Positions 7,554 through 16,832 are shown, counted from the stretch's first letter. The stretch is 47,094 bases of DNA from an uncultured Oleispira sp. (GCA_913019965.1 CAJVZR010000030.1:1-47094), one strand, 5' to 3'. Notes: generated by a model not told the origin, from the letters alone. Made by a program: numbers and translations.

Positions 7554-9737
7554 ATGAAAACTTTAAAGAATAATAAGTTCGTTAATAAAACGGGAATTAC
7601 TTTTTTTCTTTCTACATTAATCAGTTCTTATGCTTTATCTGCTGTGCCGACATTACAGACGATTGATGATCAAAGAGTTATACAGGGTGAAACTTATTCC
7701 TATCAGCCTGAGTTAGATGTTACTGAAAGAGTTTATTGGACTAAGACCTATGGTCCAGATTCGGTTGTTGTTCATCCAAGAACCGGTAAAGTCAGCTGGG
7801 ATATTCCTGCTGATATGCCGGGTGAAAGTTATCACTTAGGTATTAAAGCCAGTAATGGCGATGGTTCTGATGAAGAAACTTGGATTGTCACTGTGGGGAA
7901 TGGAAATCTTTTATATATTGGTCCTGATGAAACCTATAAAACCTTAAAAGATGGCATGAAAAATATTGCTTCTGGGGATACTTTGGTAATGAGGAATGGT
8001 GATTGGGTTCATAATAGTTTAGCCAATACGATCCCTGGTAATCCATACAAAACCCAGACGTTACCTGCAGGCACAAGCCAAGCCTATACCAACTTGATGG
8101 CGGAAGATCCGGGTAAAGTTGTTATTGATGGTCAAAACCAAGCTCAACTGATTAGCCTATGGGGTAGTGAAAAACATCCTGATTGGCCGTTAAGCAATAA
8201 TAATTCGACCATTGATACGGATTATCTAACGATCAAGGGTTTAGTGCTGATCAACTCCGATAACGAAGCGTTGCGGGTGAATAATAGTAAGTATATTAAG
8301 TTAATTAATATTGGTATTGGTCCTTCGTCAATTGACCATGGTGCTTATGCTAATGTTTATATCTATCGTTCTCAATATGTATTAATTGAAGGTATGTATG
8401 TTTGGGGACATGGACGCTACAAGATTCAGCTAAAAAACTCTTCAGAAAGTATTGTTCGCCGCAGTATTGCTCGTATTGATGACTATATAGGTGGCGAACC
8501 TATTGGCGGCTTCATTTCTTATTGTTCTAGAAATATTTTATTCCAAAATAATATTTTGATTGATTCGGACCAGTCTAATTACTGGGGCAATCATAATGAA
8601 ATTATTAATGCCTTTGGTGTCCCCGCTACAAACTGTGAGGCTTACCCAGAGTTTAATGAGTTTAAACGTAATATTGCTCTGAATATCCATATGGGGTTAA
8701 TGAATACGGATGCACGTCAAAATGTTAATCCAACGTTATGGGAAGATTTAGTGGGTTGGGATTTGAAACCAAATCGCCACTCTGGTGGCACTGGTAGCGT
8801 AGTACCTATTTTATCGGGTGTTGGTGCAACGGTTACTAACCGTATGACTCTTGGAGAGGTTGAAACGGAAGGTAATTATTTCATGTATTCCAGAGAAAAA
8901 GATTCAACGGTGAAAAATTCTATTTTCCATCGTGTAGGTTGGGATGGCACAGAGGTGGTTGATCAAGGTGCTTTAGTAAGACGGGGCAGTGGCGGTCAGT
9001 TTTATTTCAGTAATAACAACTTAGAAGACTTCATGGGGGACTTAACCGATAGTGGTGGAGTGGGCGCGCCGATTGTTTCAAATACCTTGTCGCTATCTCC
9101 TGAAATTCAATATATGACGATGTTACCTCGTAATTCAGCACTGCGTGATAGCGGTGTTGATAATGATCGAGTGGGTGCTGAAGTGATGACGATGCTGGGA
9201 ACTTCTGGCACACTTTATGGCGATTCTGGTTACGACTCTGAAACCGGTATTCCTATGTGGCCTTTTCCTAATCAAGACTTAGCGCATAAATATTTTGGCA
9301 GCTTTTCGCTTACTGGCGTAGACCGTGAAGGAGGTTCAGCCGGTATTGAAGGTGCTCGAGGTTTTGCTGTTGAAGATCAATCAATGAGTAACTATATTTG
9401 GACGTACTTAGGCGCTCCAGTTCCTCCGTTTGGTGTTTCTGGTTTAGCCGGACATGAGCAAGTGAAGCTATTATGGAATGCATCGGCCCCTATTTCTCAG
9501 AGTCAAATCACTGCTTATAACGTTTATCAGGTTGTTGATGGTACCGCGACATTATTAACCAGTGTTGCAGCCAATGTGTATGACTATACTGTTAAAGGCT
9601 TAGTGAATGACGAAAGTGTACAATTTGCGGTAACGGCTGTACGTTCAGATGATGTAGAAAGCGATTACGCTTATGCGACGCTGAATACTCCTGAAATTAA
9701 ACCTGCCCACTTGCCGCCAGTATTGACTATAGAATAA
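7554..9737 (+). CDS. Secreted parallel beta-helix protein (polysaccharide-lyase-6-like) with Ig-like and FnIII-like domains
   Basis: A 727-residue exported protein. The signal peptide ends near ALSA (residues 28-31). Residues about 32-115 form an Ig/cadherin-like domain (VPTLQTIDDQRVIQGETYSY ... DEETWIVTVG). Residues about 120-550 read as a right-handed parallel beta-helix, opening with the sequence TYKTLKDGMKNIASGDTLVM and containing rung-like NxxI patterns (IKGLVLINSDNEALRVNNSK), like polysaccharide lyase family 6 and related proteins. The C-terminal domain (about 625-715) is FnIII-like (GHEQVKLLWNASAPISQSQI). The one-base gap from the preceding lipoprotein gene implies a shared transcript. 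A role in binding or cutting an acidic polysaccharide is inference; no catalytic Lys/Arg pair was verified. Confidence 0.8.
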   Translation: MKTLKNNKFVNKTGITFFLSTLISSYALSAVPTLQTIDDQRVIQGETYSYQPELDVTERVYWTKTYGPDSVVVHPRTGKVSWDIPADMPGESYHLGIKASNGDGSDEETWIVTVGNGNLLYIGPDETYKTLKDGMKNIASGDTLVMRNGDWVHNSLANTIPGNPYKTQTLPAGTSQAYTNLMAEDPGKVVIDGQNQAQLISLWGSEKHPDWPLSNNNSTIDTDYLTIKGLVLINSDNEALRVNNSKYIKLINIGIGPSSIDHGAYANVYIYRSQYVLIEGMYVWGHGRYKIQLKNSSESIVRRSIARIDDYIGGEPIGGFISYCSRNILFQNNILIDSDQSNYWGNHNEIINAFGVPATNCEAYPEFNEFKRNIALNIHMGLMNTDARQNVNPTLWEDLVGWDLKPNRHSGGTGSVVPILSGVGATVTNRMTLGEVETEGNYFMYSREKDSTVKNSIFHRVGWDGTEVVDQGALVRRGSGGQFYFSNNNLEDFMGDLTDSGGVGAPIVSNTLSLSPEIQYMTMLPRNSALRDSGVDNDRVGAEVMTMLGTSGTLYGDSGYDSETGIPMWPFPNQDLAHKYFGSFSLTGVDREGGSAGIEGARGFAVEDQSMSNYIWTYLGAPVPPFGVSGLAGHEQVKLLWNASAPISQSQITAYNVYQVVDGTATLLTSVAANVYDYTVKGLVNDESVQFAVTAVRSDDVESDYAYATLNTPEIKPAHLPPVLTIE

Positions 9738-9739
9738 CG

Positions 9740-9802
9740 CCTACTTAAGGTTGTATTTTTTGCTGATTGCCTATTTTACTAAGTAGGTATTCAGCAATAG
9801 GC
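9740..9802 (+). promoter_or_regulatory. Mutually exclusive hairpins upstream of alkB
   Basis: Three inverted repeats interleave: CCTACTTA (9740-9747)/TAAGTAGG (9780-9787); TGCTGA (9761-9766)/TCAGCA (9791-9796); and GCCTAT (9769-9774)/ATAGGC (9797-9802). The first cannot form together with the other two except as a pseudoknot. It may be the beta-helix gene terminator, an attenuator, or both. Confidence 0.4.
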
Positions 9803-9807
9803 CTTTG

Positions 9808-9839
9808 GAGTATCGGCTATTATGAGTATCGGCTATTAT
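9808..9839 (+). repeat. 16-bp tandem duplication over the alkB start
   Basis: GAGTATCGGCTATTAT occurs twice in tandem (9808-9823 and 9824-9839). Each copy ends next to an ATG (9822 and 9838). The only good Shine-Dalgarno (TTTGGAG, 9804-9810) sits in front of the first copy. Confidence 0.95.
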
Positions 9840-10491
9840 GAGTTTTGATCTATTTGCGACGAGTTCTGATAATGGAGTTACTAAAACTCAGCTCGCTGAT
9901 CAAGCTTGGCACCTACCTAATTTCATTCAAAATCGGGACAATCTCCTTAAAGCCTTATTAAATGAACTTATTCAGCTAGCCCCTTTACGGAAGATGAAAA
10001 CTCCTAGTGGCAAGCTAATGTCAGTAAATATGACCTGCTGTGGTGATGTCGGCTGGGTAAGTGATGCGCTAGGCTATCGTTATCAGGGTACTGATCCACT
10101 TTCTAATTTATCTTGGCCAGTCATGCCGGATTTATTTAACGCACTGGCAAAAGAAGCGGCTGCAGCTGCGGGTTTTGAAAACTTTGAACCTGACTCTTGT
10201 TTAATTAATTACTATTCAGTAGGCGCTCGCCTTTCTATGCACCAAGATAAAGATGAAGCCGACTTTTCTCAGCCGATTGTTTCTGTATCGCTAGGTTTAC
10301 CTGCGACCTTTTTATTTGCGGGTTTACAGCGGAATTCGGCACAAACACGAATTGCGTTACATCATGGAGATGTTGTTGTTTGGGGCGGGGCTTCACGATT
10401 GGCTTATCATGGGGTATTACCTGTAGAGAATGGTATGCATGATCTATTTGGCTCCCAGCGTATTAATTTGACCTTTAGGAAAGCGTGTTAG
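9838..10491 (+). CDS. alkB: AlkB-type DNA/RNA dealkylating dioxygenase
   Basis: Fe(II)/2-oxoglutarate dioxygenase that repairs alkylated bases (1-methyladenine and 3-methylcytosine) by oxidative demethylation in the cytoplasm. The iron ligands are visible as H135xD137 (SMHQDKDE) and H191 (LAYHGV). The 2-oxoglutarate-binding arginines are R208 and R214 in RINLTFRKA. The 217-residue length is that of E. coli AlkB. It is a complete gene; its stop overlaps the next start. The leader carries a 16-base duplication that places a decoy out-of-frame ATG (9822) in the best position relative to the ribosome-binding site, so translation may be low or coupled. No ada or other alkylation-response gene is adjacent. 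Confidence 0.95.
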   Translation: MSFDLFATSSDNGVTKTQLADQAWHLPNFIQNRDNLLKALLNELIQLAPLRKMKTPSGKLMSVNMTCCGDVGWVSDALGYRYQGTDPLSNLSWPVMPDLFNALAKEAAAAAGFENFEPDSCLINYYSVGARLSMHQDKDEADFSQPIVSVSLGLPATFLFAGLQRNSAQTRIALHHGDVVVWGGASRLAYHGVLPVENGMHDLFGSQRINLTFRKAC

Positions 10492-11258
10492 TGTTCAAAC
10501 AACTGGTTAGCCCCTTGCTCGTATTTTTTTCATTAATGACCAGTGCTGTAGCACTAGGTCAGGAAACGATACGGATTGCTGTTGATAACTGGCTACCCTA
10601 TCAAGATGAAAAGGCCGTCTATTTGGGGTCAATACACCGAGTTATTACGGAAGCTTTCGACCATGAAGGGATTAAGGTTGAGTATGGATTTCACCCTTGG
10701 GCTAGGTCATTAGCATTAGCGGAAGAGGGGATTTGGGATGCGGCAGGGATTTCCCAGAGGTCAGAAGAAAAAGAGCGTAAGTTTTATTTTTCTGAGCCAG
10801 TCATGAGCGCTGAGAAAGTCTTTTTTCATTTGAACAACAATAATTTTGATTGGAAAGTGTTTTCTGATTTGAAACAGCAGCGCATCGGTACAACCATTGG
10901 TTATTCCTATGGTGATGAATTTGATCAGTTTATATCGACAGGTGTTCTGGATATTATATCGAGCACACGTAATCAGCAAAGTTTTAGAATGCTTTTGAAA
11001 GGGCGCATTGATTTATTTCTTCTAGAAAAAAGAGCGGGAGAATATTTATTAAGTTCTAAATTTTCTGATCAAAAAAAACGTATTGTATTTCACCCAAAAC
11101 CAGTACAAACCACCCAATACCACCTCATATTCTCTCGTCATTCAAGCAAAGCCAAATACTATCTTTCGGCCTTTAATCGAGGTCTAAAATGGTTACAAGA
11201 CCAAGGCTTAGTTGAGAAGTGCCTAGCCGAAGGATTAGCCGGCGAATATCAGATATAG
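10485..11258 (+). CDS. Periplasmic solute-binding protein, family 3-like (orphan)
   Basis: A 257-residue exported protein of the amino-acid-type (SBP_bac_3) binding fold. Signal peptide residues 1-25 end at AVALGQ; the mature part opens with the typical first strand ETIRIAVDNWLPYQ and has the GIWDAAGISQRSEEKERKFYFS block in which ligand-binding residues usually sit. GTG start, overlapping the alkB stop by seven bases, so translation is likely coupled. There is no permease or ATPase gene nearby. Such orphan proteins in marine Gammaproteobacteria can be sensors or transport accessories; the ligand is unknown. Confidence 0.83.
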   Translation: MLVFKQLVSPLLVFFSLMTSAVALGQETIRIAVDNWLPYQDEKAVYLGSIHRVITEAFDHEGIKVEYGFHPWARSLALAEEGIWDAAGISQRSEEKERKFYFSEPVMSAEKVFFHLNNNNFDWKVFSDLKQQRIGTTIGYSYGDEFDQFISTGVLDIISSTRNQQSFRMLLKGRIDLFLLEKRAGEYLLSSKFSDQKKRIVFHPKPVQTTQYHLIFSRHSSKAKYYLSAFNRGLKWLQDQGLVEKCLAEGLAGEYQI

Positions 11259-11343
11259 CTTATATACACTTTTGCTTATATAGAGTGGCTTTTAAATAAC
11301 ACAATATTATTAATAGTATTGTTATTTCTGTCGATACACTCAT

Positions 11344-12546
11344 ATGGCCATACATTCAAATCTCTCTTCACTATTAAATCAATTGGCGCAGCAGCCGATG
11401 ACAGAGACTGCTCGTATACCTTCACTTTTGCAAACGCCAGAAGAAGCACCTGTGCGCGCTCCTGTAAGAGATAAATCATTTTCGGGCAGTGGCCTCAATT
11501 TAGAACTCAGCCTGGCTTCTGGCCAAGAGGTTGAAGTGAGTATTCGTATTAATCAAGCTGGTGGATTAAGTGAGTTAGAGTTAGAGAGTGATAGTGAGCT
11601 AAGCACCGCAGACCAAGAAAAGCTGAGCCGCTTTCTAAAACAATTAAGTAGTGCGGTCTCGGATCTGTTTAAAGGTAATGGTGGTTCGGACACGTTCAAG
11701 TTCGCTAATCAAGCGGGTATTGAAGATATAGAGCTGAAGGTCTATCAGGACAATGGTAATGAGAAGCAGATTTTGACCTTTGATAAGGAAGGTCGAGGGT
11801 CTGGGCGTAAAATTGAGGCTTTGTGGCAAGAGTATGATCGCGCTAATGGCACAGAGGAGCAGCATGATTTTTCATTAACCAAGCAAGCAAAGCGAGAAGA
11901 TCAAACAGCCATTTATGGCCAGATGAACTATCAATGGTTGCTCGATCAGGTCGATAGTGCCATATCTGTCATGGACGATAAGCAGCAAGCTAAGGAGTTA
12001 GCGGGGTTTTTCAAATCGGGTATTCAAGCATTATTCAGCACGGTAAATTCCGGAAGCCAATTATTACAAGAGTTAGGTGCTTCGGCTCAACAGGCGAAAG
12101 ATGTGATTGGTCGCAGTATTCAGGTTTTAGCCAGTGAGCATCATTCGCAGCAGAATCGAGGGCAACAAAAGCAAATGAATGCACTGCCAGATTTTAATAT
12201 GAATTTTTCTTCACAGCGAACAGCGCTTGGGTCAGAGAGTAATGAATATCAATTGAATATGAGCATATCGCAGAATAGTGATCAGGCGAATAGTGAAGAA
12301 GATAATAAAAGTTATCAAACTCAAAACCGGCGCTTGCGAATGGATTACCAATCGCTGCGACAACAAGCTGTCTATGAATATACATGGACGCGGGATGAAA
12401 GTATTCGTAACGTTTTTGAAAGTGGGAATTTAGCGACAAGTCACTATAGGATTGAAGAACGGATTAAAGAGAACTTGCAATCACAACTTATTGACGGCGA
12501 GGGAGATGAGCAACAGATGGAGTATATTAATAGAGAAGAACGCTAA
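11344..12546 (+). CDS. Hypothetical 400-residue cytoplasmic protein
   Basis: Not recognised. No signal peptide or membrane helix. The N-terminal 45 residues are Gln/Pro/Ala-rich and probably disordered. A region from about 48 to 145 looks structured (LELSLASGQEVEVSIRINQA; LKQLSSAVSDLF). The C-terminal third is very rich in Gln, Asn, Ser and Glu. A mixed helical core (YQWLLDQVDSAISVMDDKQQ, GFFKSGIQALFSTVNSGSQL) lies in between. Composition is reminiscent of flagellar hook-length or secretion-chaperone proteins, but no homology is claimed. It is monocistronic with an 85-base A+T-rich leader. Confidence 0.7.
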   Translation: MAIHSNLSSLLNQLAQQPMTETARIPSLLQTPEEAPVRAPVRDKSFSGSGLNLELSLASGQEVEVSIRINQAGGLSELELESDSELSTADQEKLSRFLKQLSSAVSDLFKGNGGSDTFKFANQAGIEDIELKVYQDNGNEKQILTFDKEGRGSGRKIEALWQEYDRANGTEEQHDFSLTKQAKREDQTAIYGQMNYQWLLDQVDSAISVMDDKQQAKELAGFFKSGIQALFSTVNSGSQLLQELGASAQQAKDVIGRSIQVLASEHHSQQNRGQQKQMNALPDFNMNFSSQRTALGSESNEYQLNMSISQNSDQANSEEDNKSYQTQNRRLRMDYQSLRQQAVYEYTWTRDESIRNVFESGNLATSHYRIEERIKENLQSQLIDGEGDEQQMEYINREER

Positions 12547-12631
12547 GCGAATTTATCTGGATAATCCCTTTAGCTACTGATAAAGTACTGGCCAATAAAA
12601 TCTTCTCAATATAATGGATTATAATATAAAA

Positions 12632-13084
12632 ATGATTAAACATTTTACCTTAGCTTTCCTAGCTTTGTTTTTAACGGCTTGCGCTTCAACACCAAAAGGT
12701 CCTAGCTTTTCTTCAATTAATGAAATCTCGAATGCGGAAAAAGCGCTGGTTTATATTTACCGACCTGGTGTTTATTACGGAAAAGCGATTACTTATCCCG
12801 TATTGCTAAATGATAATAAAATTGCAGATATTGGCCATAACGGTTATTTCTCCATTGAAGTCGATCCCGGCGAATATTCCATTCGTCCTGATACCGCCAG
12901 TATTGATCATGATTTAAAAGTGAAGTTTGAACCGGGTTCAACTACCTATTTAAAACTTAAAACGAATGAAAAATTCGCTTTATGCTTTTGTACCAGCTTA
13001 CAATTTGTAGAAGTAGATAAAATGTTAGCGGTACTTGAGTTGAAAGAAACTAAAGCCGAAACTGATCGTGTTTATTACAAGTAA
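12632..13084 (+). CDS. DUF2846-like lipoprotein
   Basis: A 150-residue lipoprotein. The in-frame ATG at 12614 adds MDYNIK, but ATG 12632 gives a standard signal peptide MIKHFTLAFLALFLTACAS with lipobox LTAC. The mature part contains the pattern ALVYIYRPGVYYGKAITYPV ... NDNKIADIGHNGYFSIEVDP, typical of DUF2846-type proteins: a small beta-sandwich of unknown role. It lies 13 bases upstream of another lipoprotein gene, and the two are probably co-transcribed. Confidence 0.8.
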   Translation: MIKHFTLAFLALFLTACASTPKGPSFSSINEISNAEKALVYIYRPGVYYGKAITYPVLLNDNKIADIGHNGYFSIEVDPGEYSIRPDTASIDHDLKVKFEPGSTTYLKLKTNEKFALCFCTSLQFVEVDKMLAVLELKETKAETDRVYYK

Positions 13085-13097
13085 AGAGTGAAACATT

Positions 13098-13553
13098 ATG
13101 AAAAGTATTATCGTTTTAGCTCTTTTTTTTATTTCGGGTTGTGCGGGACCAAAATATATAGCCTCTAGTATTGATGAAGGGTTAGTTGATCTAGAGCCTA
13201 AAATTAGAGTTATTCGAGACGAGAAGACTCGTGCCGGTTTTGAAAAAGCTGTCGTTAAGTGGCTTGATGAAAGTATGATGGCGTATGAATTAGTGCCCTC
13301 AAATTCTGAGCATAACCCTGACTTTTTAAACCTTGAATATACAGGTCGTTGGAGCTGGGATTTGGGGTTATTTCTTGCGGACGCAAAAATAAAAGCATCT
13401 CATAAAGGAGAAAATGTAGGGGTTGTAAAATATCAAGCGCCAAATACATTAAGTTCATCTAAGTTTGGTGATGCTGAAGAGCGCATCGGCTATATGATGG
13501 ATGTTCTCTTTGGCTATCAAACCGCAGAGTCGGCTACAAAAAGTGTCAATTAG
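13098..13553 (+). CDS. Small lipoprotein, unknown function
   Basis: A 151-residue protein with signal peptide MKSIIVLALFFISGCAG (lipobox ISGC, lipidated Cys15). The mature domain has a helix (RDEKTRAGFEKAVVKWLDES) followed by strands (YTGRWSWDLGLFLADAKIKA), suggesting a small alpha/beta periplasmic domain. It is 13 bases after the preceding lipoprotein gene and convergent with the antiporter gene, which ends 20 bases further on. Confidence 0.75.
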   Translation: MKSIIVLALFFISGCAGPKYIASSIDEGLVDLEPKIRVIRDEKTRAGFEKAVVKWLDESMMAYELVPSNSEHNPDFLNLEYTGRWSWDLGLFLADAKIKASHKGENVGVVKYQAPNTLSSSKFGDAEERIGYMMDVLFGYQTAESATKSVN

Positions 13554-13573
13554 CGATACGGCTAAGCTTTAAT

Positions 13574-14791
13574 TTATAGCGTCTTTTTGATGAGTGGCGG
13601 CATTAAAGGCGCTTGTACAAACAAAGTAAATAATACCATGCCATAGATAATAGCCTGTACAGTATACCAAGCAGGCACTGTTACTGGTATCGAAAGCGCG
13701 AGGGCAATACCGACACCACCTCGCAGTCCACCCCACATCATGACGTGTTGATAATTCAGCGGTATTTTCTCTTGTTTAGGAAGAATATTGATTAACGGTG
13801 TAAATCCATATACCACTACCCCACGGCTGATACTCGCGGCCCCAATGCCTAATAACATGGCAGCCCACTGCTCTTGGAACATATCCAGAGTAATGGTGAC
13901 TCCCATGAGTACAAATACAATCACGTTAGCAATGTAGCCGTTCAATTCCCATAAGTGTGACGTGAAGGTTTCTTTTTTCTTGCTGCGGTTTAATAAATGC
14001 CTACGACTTTCTCCAAGCCATAAGCCACTGATTAAAACGGCGATTATGCCAGAGACATGAAATTGATGCTCAGCTATATAAAAGGGAAGCATCATGGCTA
14101 ATAAGCTAATCACGGCTTGGCCATTGGTTGATTGGATTAGCCGATAGAACAAAGAGAAAGCATAGCCAGAAATCAGCCCAATAATAACACCTCCGCCGAC
14201 GGTAGCGATGAACTGCCAGCTTGCGCCTTGCCAGCTCAGCATACTCTCGCGATTAGCGAGTGCTGCTATCACTAAGCTAAAGCAAACGACGGCGGTCGCA
14301 TCATTGAATAAGCTTTCGCCTTCGACTAACGCGGTTAAACGTGGAGATGCCCCTATAGATTTAAACATGGATACCACCGCCACAGGGTCGGTCGCGGCAA
14401 GAATGATCCCCGCTAATAAGGCGGTAAGTAGAGGAAAGGCTTGTGGATAACCAATGCCAATGAAAAGCAAATAGCCGCAGATGAAGGCAGAGATTAATAA
14501 TGCGGGGACAGCTAAAACAAAAACGGGTAGCCAGTTGCGCATAAGCAATCGGGTAGGCATATGGAAGGCGGATTCAAAAACGAGGATGGGCACTAACAGG
14601 TGAAGAATGATATCTCGAAAGCTATCCCAGCGTAGTCCTGTATCGTAACCGAGCCCTGTCCATACTTCAGAGCCGACAAAGCCTAGAATAACCAATACTG
14701 CGGTAAAGGGGATTCGAGTCCGCTTTACCCAAGGTTCTAGCAAAGCGGCTAATAACGCGATGCTGAGTAGTAATATCATGGCAGCGGTCAT
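13574..14791 (-). CDS. CPA1-family Na+/H+ antiporter
   Basis: Inner-membrane cation/proton antiporter of 405 residues with about eleven to twelve hydrophobic segments. The conserved transport motifs are present: LAATDPVAVVSMFKSIG (broken-helix Asp region) and VEGESLFNDATAVV (the CPA1 Asn-Asp pair). It lacks the long C-terminal cytoplasmic tail of many NhaP proteins. It would exchange Na+ or K+ for H+ in pH and salt homeostasis, fitting a marine habitat. Monocistronic; it starts 78 bases before the 3' end of the diguanylate cyclase gene on the same strand. Confidence 0.9.
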   Translation of the reverse strand: MTAAMILLLSIALLAALLEPWVKRTRIPFTAVLVILGFVGSEVWTGLGYDTGLRWDSFRDIILHLLVPILVFESAFHMPTRLLMRNWLPVFVLAVPALLISAFICGYLLFIGIGYPQAFPLLTALLAGIILAATDPVAVVSMFKSIGASPRLTALVEGESLFNDATAVVCFSLVIAALANRESMLSWQGASWQFIATVGGGVIIGLISGYAFSLFYRLIQSTNGQAVISLLAMMLPFYIAEHQFHVSGIIAVLISGLWLGESRRHLLNRSKKKETFTSHLWELNGYIANVIVFVLMGVTITLDMFQEQWAAMLLGIGAASISRGVVVYGFTPLINILPKQEKIPLNYQHVMMWGGLRGGVGIALALSIPVTVPAWYTVQAIIYGMVLFTLFVQAPLMPPLIKKTL

Positions 14792-14869
14792 AGTCGTGCC
14801 TCAATTTAGCCGTGTGCGTAAGTGTGTTTTCAGTATAGGACCGATGAGGGTAAAAGAATAATGAGCTTC

Positions 14870-16681
14870 TTAAACTTTAGATGTTGTCGGATCATTATCT
14901 TCATACACGACTTGATTACGGCCATGATCTTTAGCAACGTATAAAAAATCATCGGCTTGTTTCAGTAAGGTCGATTCACCTTCATAATAAGCCGGTACAC
15001 AACTGACGAGGCCGATGCTCATTGTGACGGACAGTGAGGCACCTTCCCAATCAATCGTCATATCTTCAATTTTTTTTCTAATGCGTTCAGCGACTTGATA
15101 AGCCCCTTCTTTAGGGGTATTCGGCAGTAATACGGTGAACTCTTCTCCACCATAACGGGTGACGGCATCGCTGGGTCTTTTGACGACTTCTTGAATTGCC
15201 GTAGCAACTTCTTGTAAAACTTTATCCCCTGCTTGATGACCATGATTGTCATTAAATTTTTTGAAGTGATCGATGTCCATCATCAATAATGAAAGCCATG
15301 ACTTCTCTCGATAGGCGCGGCGATACTCGGCGGGCAATTTCTTATCAAAGTAGTGCCGGTTCTTCACTTGGGTCAATGAATCGGTAACGGAGGCCACTTG
15401 TAATTGGTCATTCATGATTTCCAACTCTTCGGTCCGCTCTCGTACTTTATTATCGAGTTCTTGGTTCGCTTTAATTTGAATGTCGAGTAAGCGATCTTGA
15501 GTTTCAATTCTAGCTTTACGTTCGCTATTTATTCTATCGGCTAGGCCTAAGGCGAGTAATAACGCTTCTAATACGGCGCCAATTTCAATGGCGTGTTCAG
15601 TAAATGCATTGATCGGTAATACACCAAACTTTTGCCCACTGTATAGCAAGAACCCGACGAGTAAGGTGGACCATGCGATGATAAACATCATCACTTCGCG
15701 ACTTCTACTGCGCAGCCACTCTTGCAACGTTGCAAATATGGCAATCATAGCAGCGATAATCGCAAGGGCGGCATTGATTCGAATCATTGTCGAATAAGGT
15801 AATAGCAGTGAGGCCGCTGCGCTAGCGATAGAGATAATAACTAGGATCTTTACGATACGATTGAGTGCGGGGTTCTCTTTCCTTAAATTCAAAAAATTTG
15901 AGGTAAAAAGTGCCGCGGTACAAATCGTAATACCGATCATGAATACCACGGAAAGCTGGTGAATTTGAGGGCTGTCTGGCCAGAAAAAGCGATAAGCCCA
16001 ACCATGGATACTCGCCATAAATAGGGTAAAAGAACTGAGGTAGAGAACGTAATACAAATAACTGCGCTCTCTTACAATTAAGAAGATCACCGCATTATAA
16101 AAAATCATACTGAGTAGTACGGCATAAAAAGCCGCACTGGCCGCATTTTCAATGGCAATACTTTGCCAATAGCTACTTTCTGGTTGCAAAGATAAGGGTA
16201 GCTGCACCGAACTATTGGTTTGTACATGGATATACAGGGTATGAGGAGCTGCATTTTTAATGCTTAAGGGGAAAACAAAAGATGGATTATTAATGGGTCT
16301 TTGATGAAATGGTTGTGTATCACCCGAGTTAAACTCTTGTATCAAGCGGTCTTCATTTAATAAATAAATATCCAAATGATCTAATAATGGGTAATCAATG
16401 CGTAAGAACCATGGCGCTCTAGAGCTGTATAAGTTGGTTAATTTAATCCGAAACCAGTAATGATGTTGATCAAAGCCGAAACTGGTTTTATCAATCGTCG
16501 TTGCCTGCCATGCATGTTTGTCAGCGCGCAGTATCTCTTCTAGAGATAAATGCTGTTCATGGTAGAGGTAGTCAATTTTTCCAAAGTGGCTCAAATTATT
16601 GTCGCCATGGGGAACCTGACTAGTAAAAGCAACAACAGCGGTTCCTAATAAGAGGATTAAAATGGCAATCTGTTTTAGCAT
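14870..16681 (-). CDS. 7TMR-DISM diguanylate cyclase (GGDEF)
   Basis: Makes cyclic di-GMP from two GTP. Domain order in 603 residues: signal peptide or helix (1-20); periplasmic 7TMR-DISMED2 domain (about 40-165, a jelly-roll that usually binds carbohydrate or other ligands); seven transmembrane helices (about 180-385); a short coiled coil (NQELDNKVRERTEELEIMND); and a GGDEF domain (about 435-595). The active-site signature is GGEEF with an inhibitory RxxD I-site five residues earlier (RPSDAVTRYGGEEF), so it is predicted active and product-inhibited. c-di-GMP controls biofilm and surface attachment, which may connect with the adhesin-like proteins upstream, but no direct link is visible. Confidence 0.93.
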   Translation of the reverse strand: MLKQIAILILLLGTAVVAFTSQVPHGDNNLSHFGKIDYLYHEQHLSLEEILRADKHAWQATTIDKTSFGFDQHHYWFRIKLTNLYSSRAPWFLRIDYPLLDHLDIYLLNEDRLIQEFNSGDTQPFHQRPINNPSFVFPLSIKNAAPHTLYIHVQTNSSVQLPLSLQPESSYWQSIAIENAASAAFYAVLLSMIFYNAVIFLIVRERSYLYYVLYLSSFTLFMASIHGWAYRFFWPDSPQIHQLSVVFMIGITICTAALFTSNFLNLRKENPALNRIVKILVIISIASAAASLLLPYSTMIRINAALAIIAAMIAIFATLQEWLRSRSREVMMFIIAWSTLLVGFLLYSGQKFGVLPINAFTEHAIEIGAVLEALLLALGLADRINSERKARIETQDRLLDIQIKANQELDNKVRERTEELEIMNDQLQVASVTDSLTQVKNRHYFDKKLPAEYRRAYREKSWLSLLMMDIDHFKKFNDNHGHQAGDKVLQEVATAIQEVVKRPSDAVTRYGGEEFTVLLPNTPKEGAYQVAERIRKKIEDMTIDWEGASLSVTMSIGLVSCVPAYYEGESTLLKQADDFLYVAKDHGRNQVVYEDNDPTTSKV

Positions 16682-16832
16682 GTTTGAGCTATATCATGGC
16701 GACAAAAGACTATATCAGTATAGTTAGAGATACTGAGAACGTCTGTTCAAATAGAGATAAAGCATTATTAATCAAATGGGTGCGTTATAATCGTTAATAT
16801 TCAATCGATTAATGCAAAATGGAGTAACTGGT

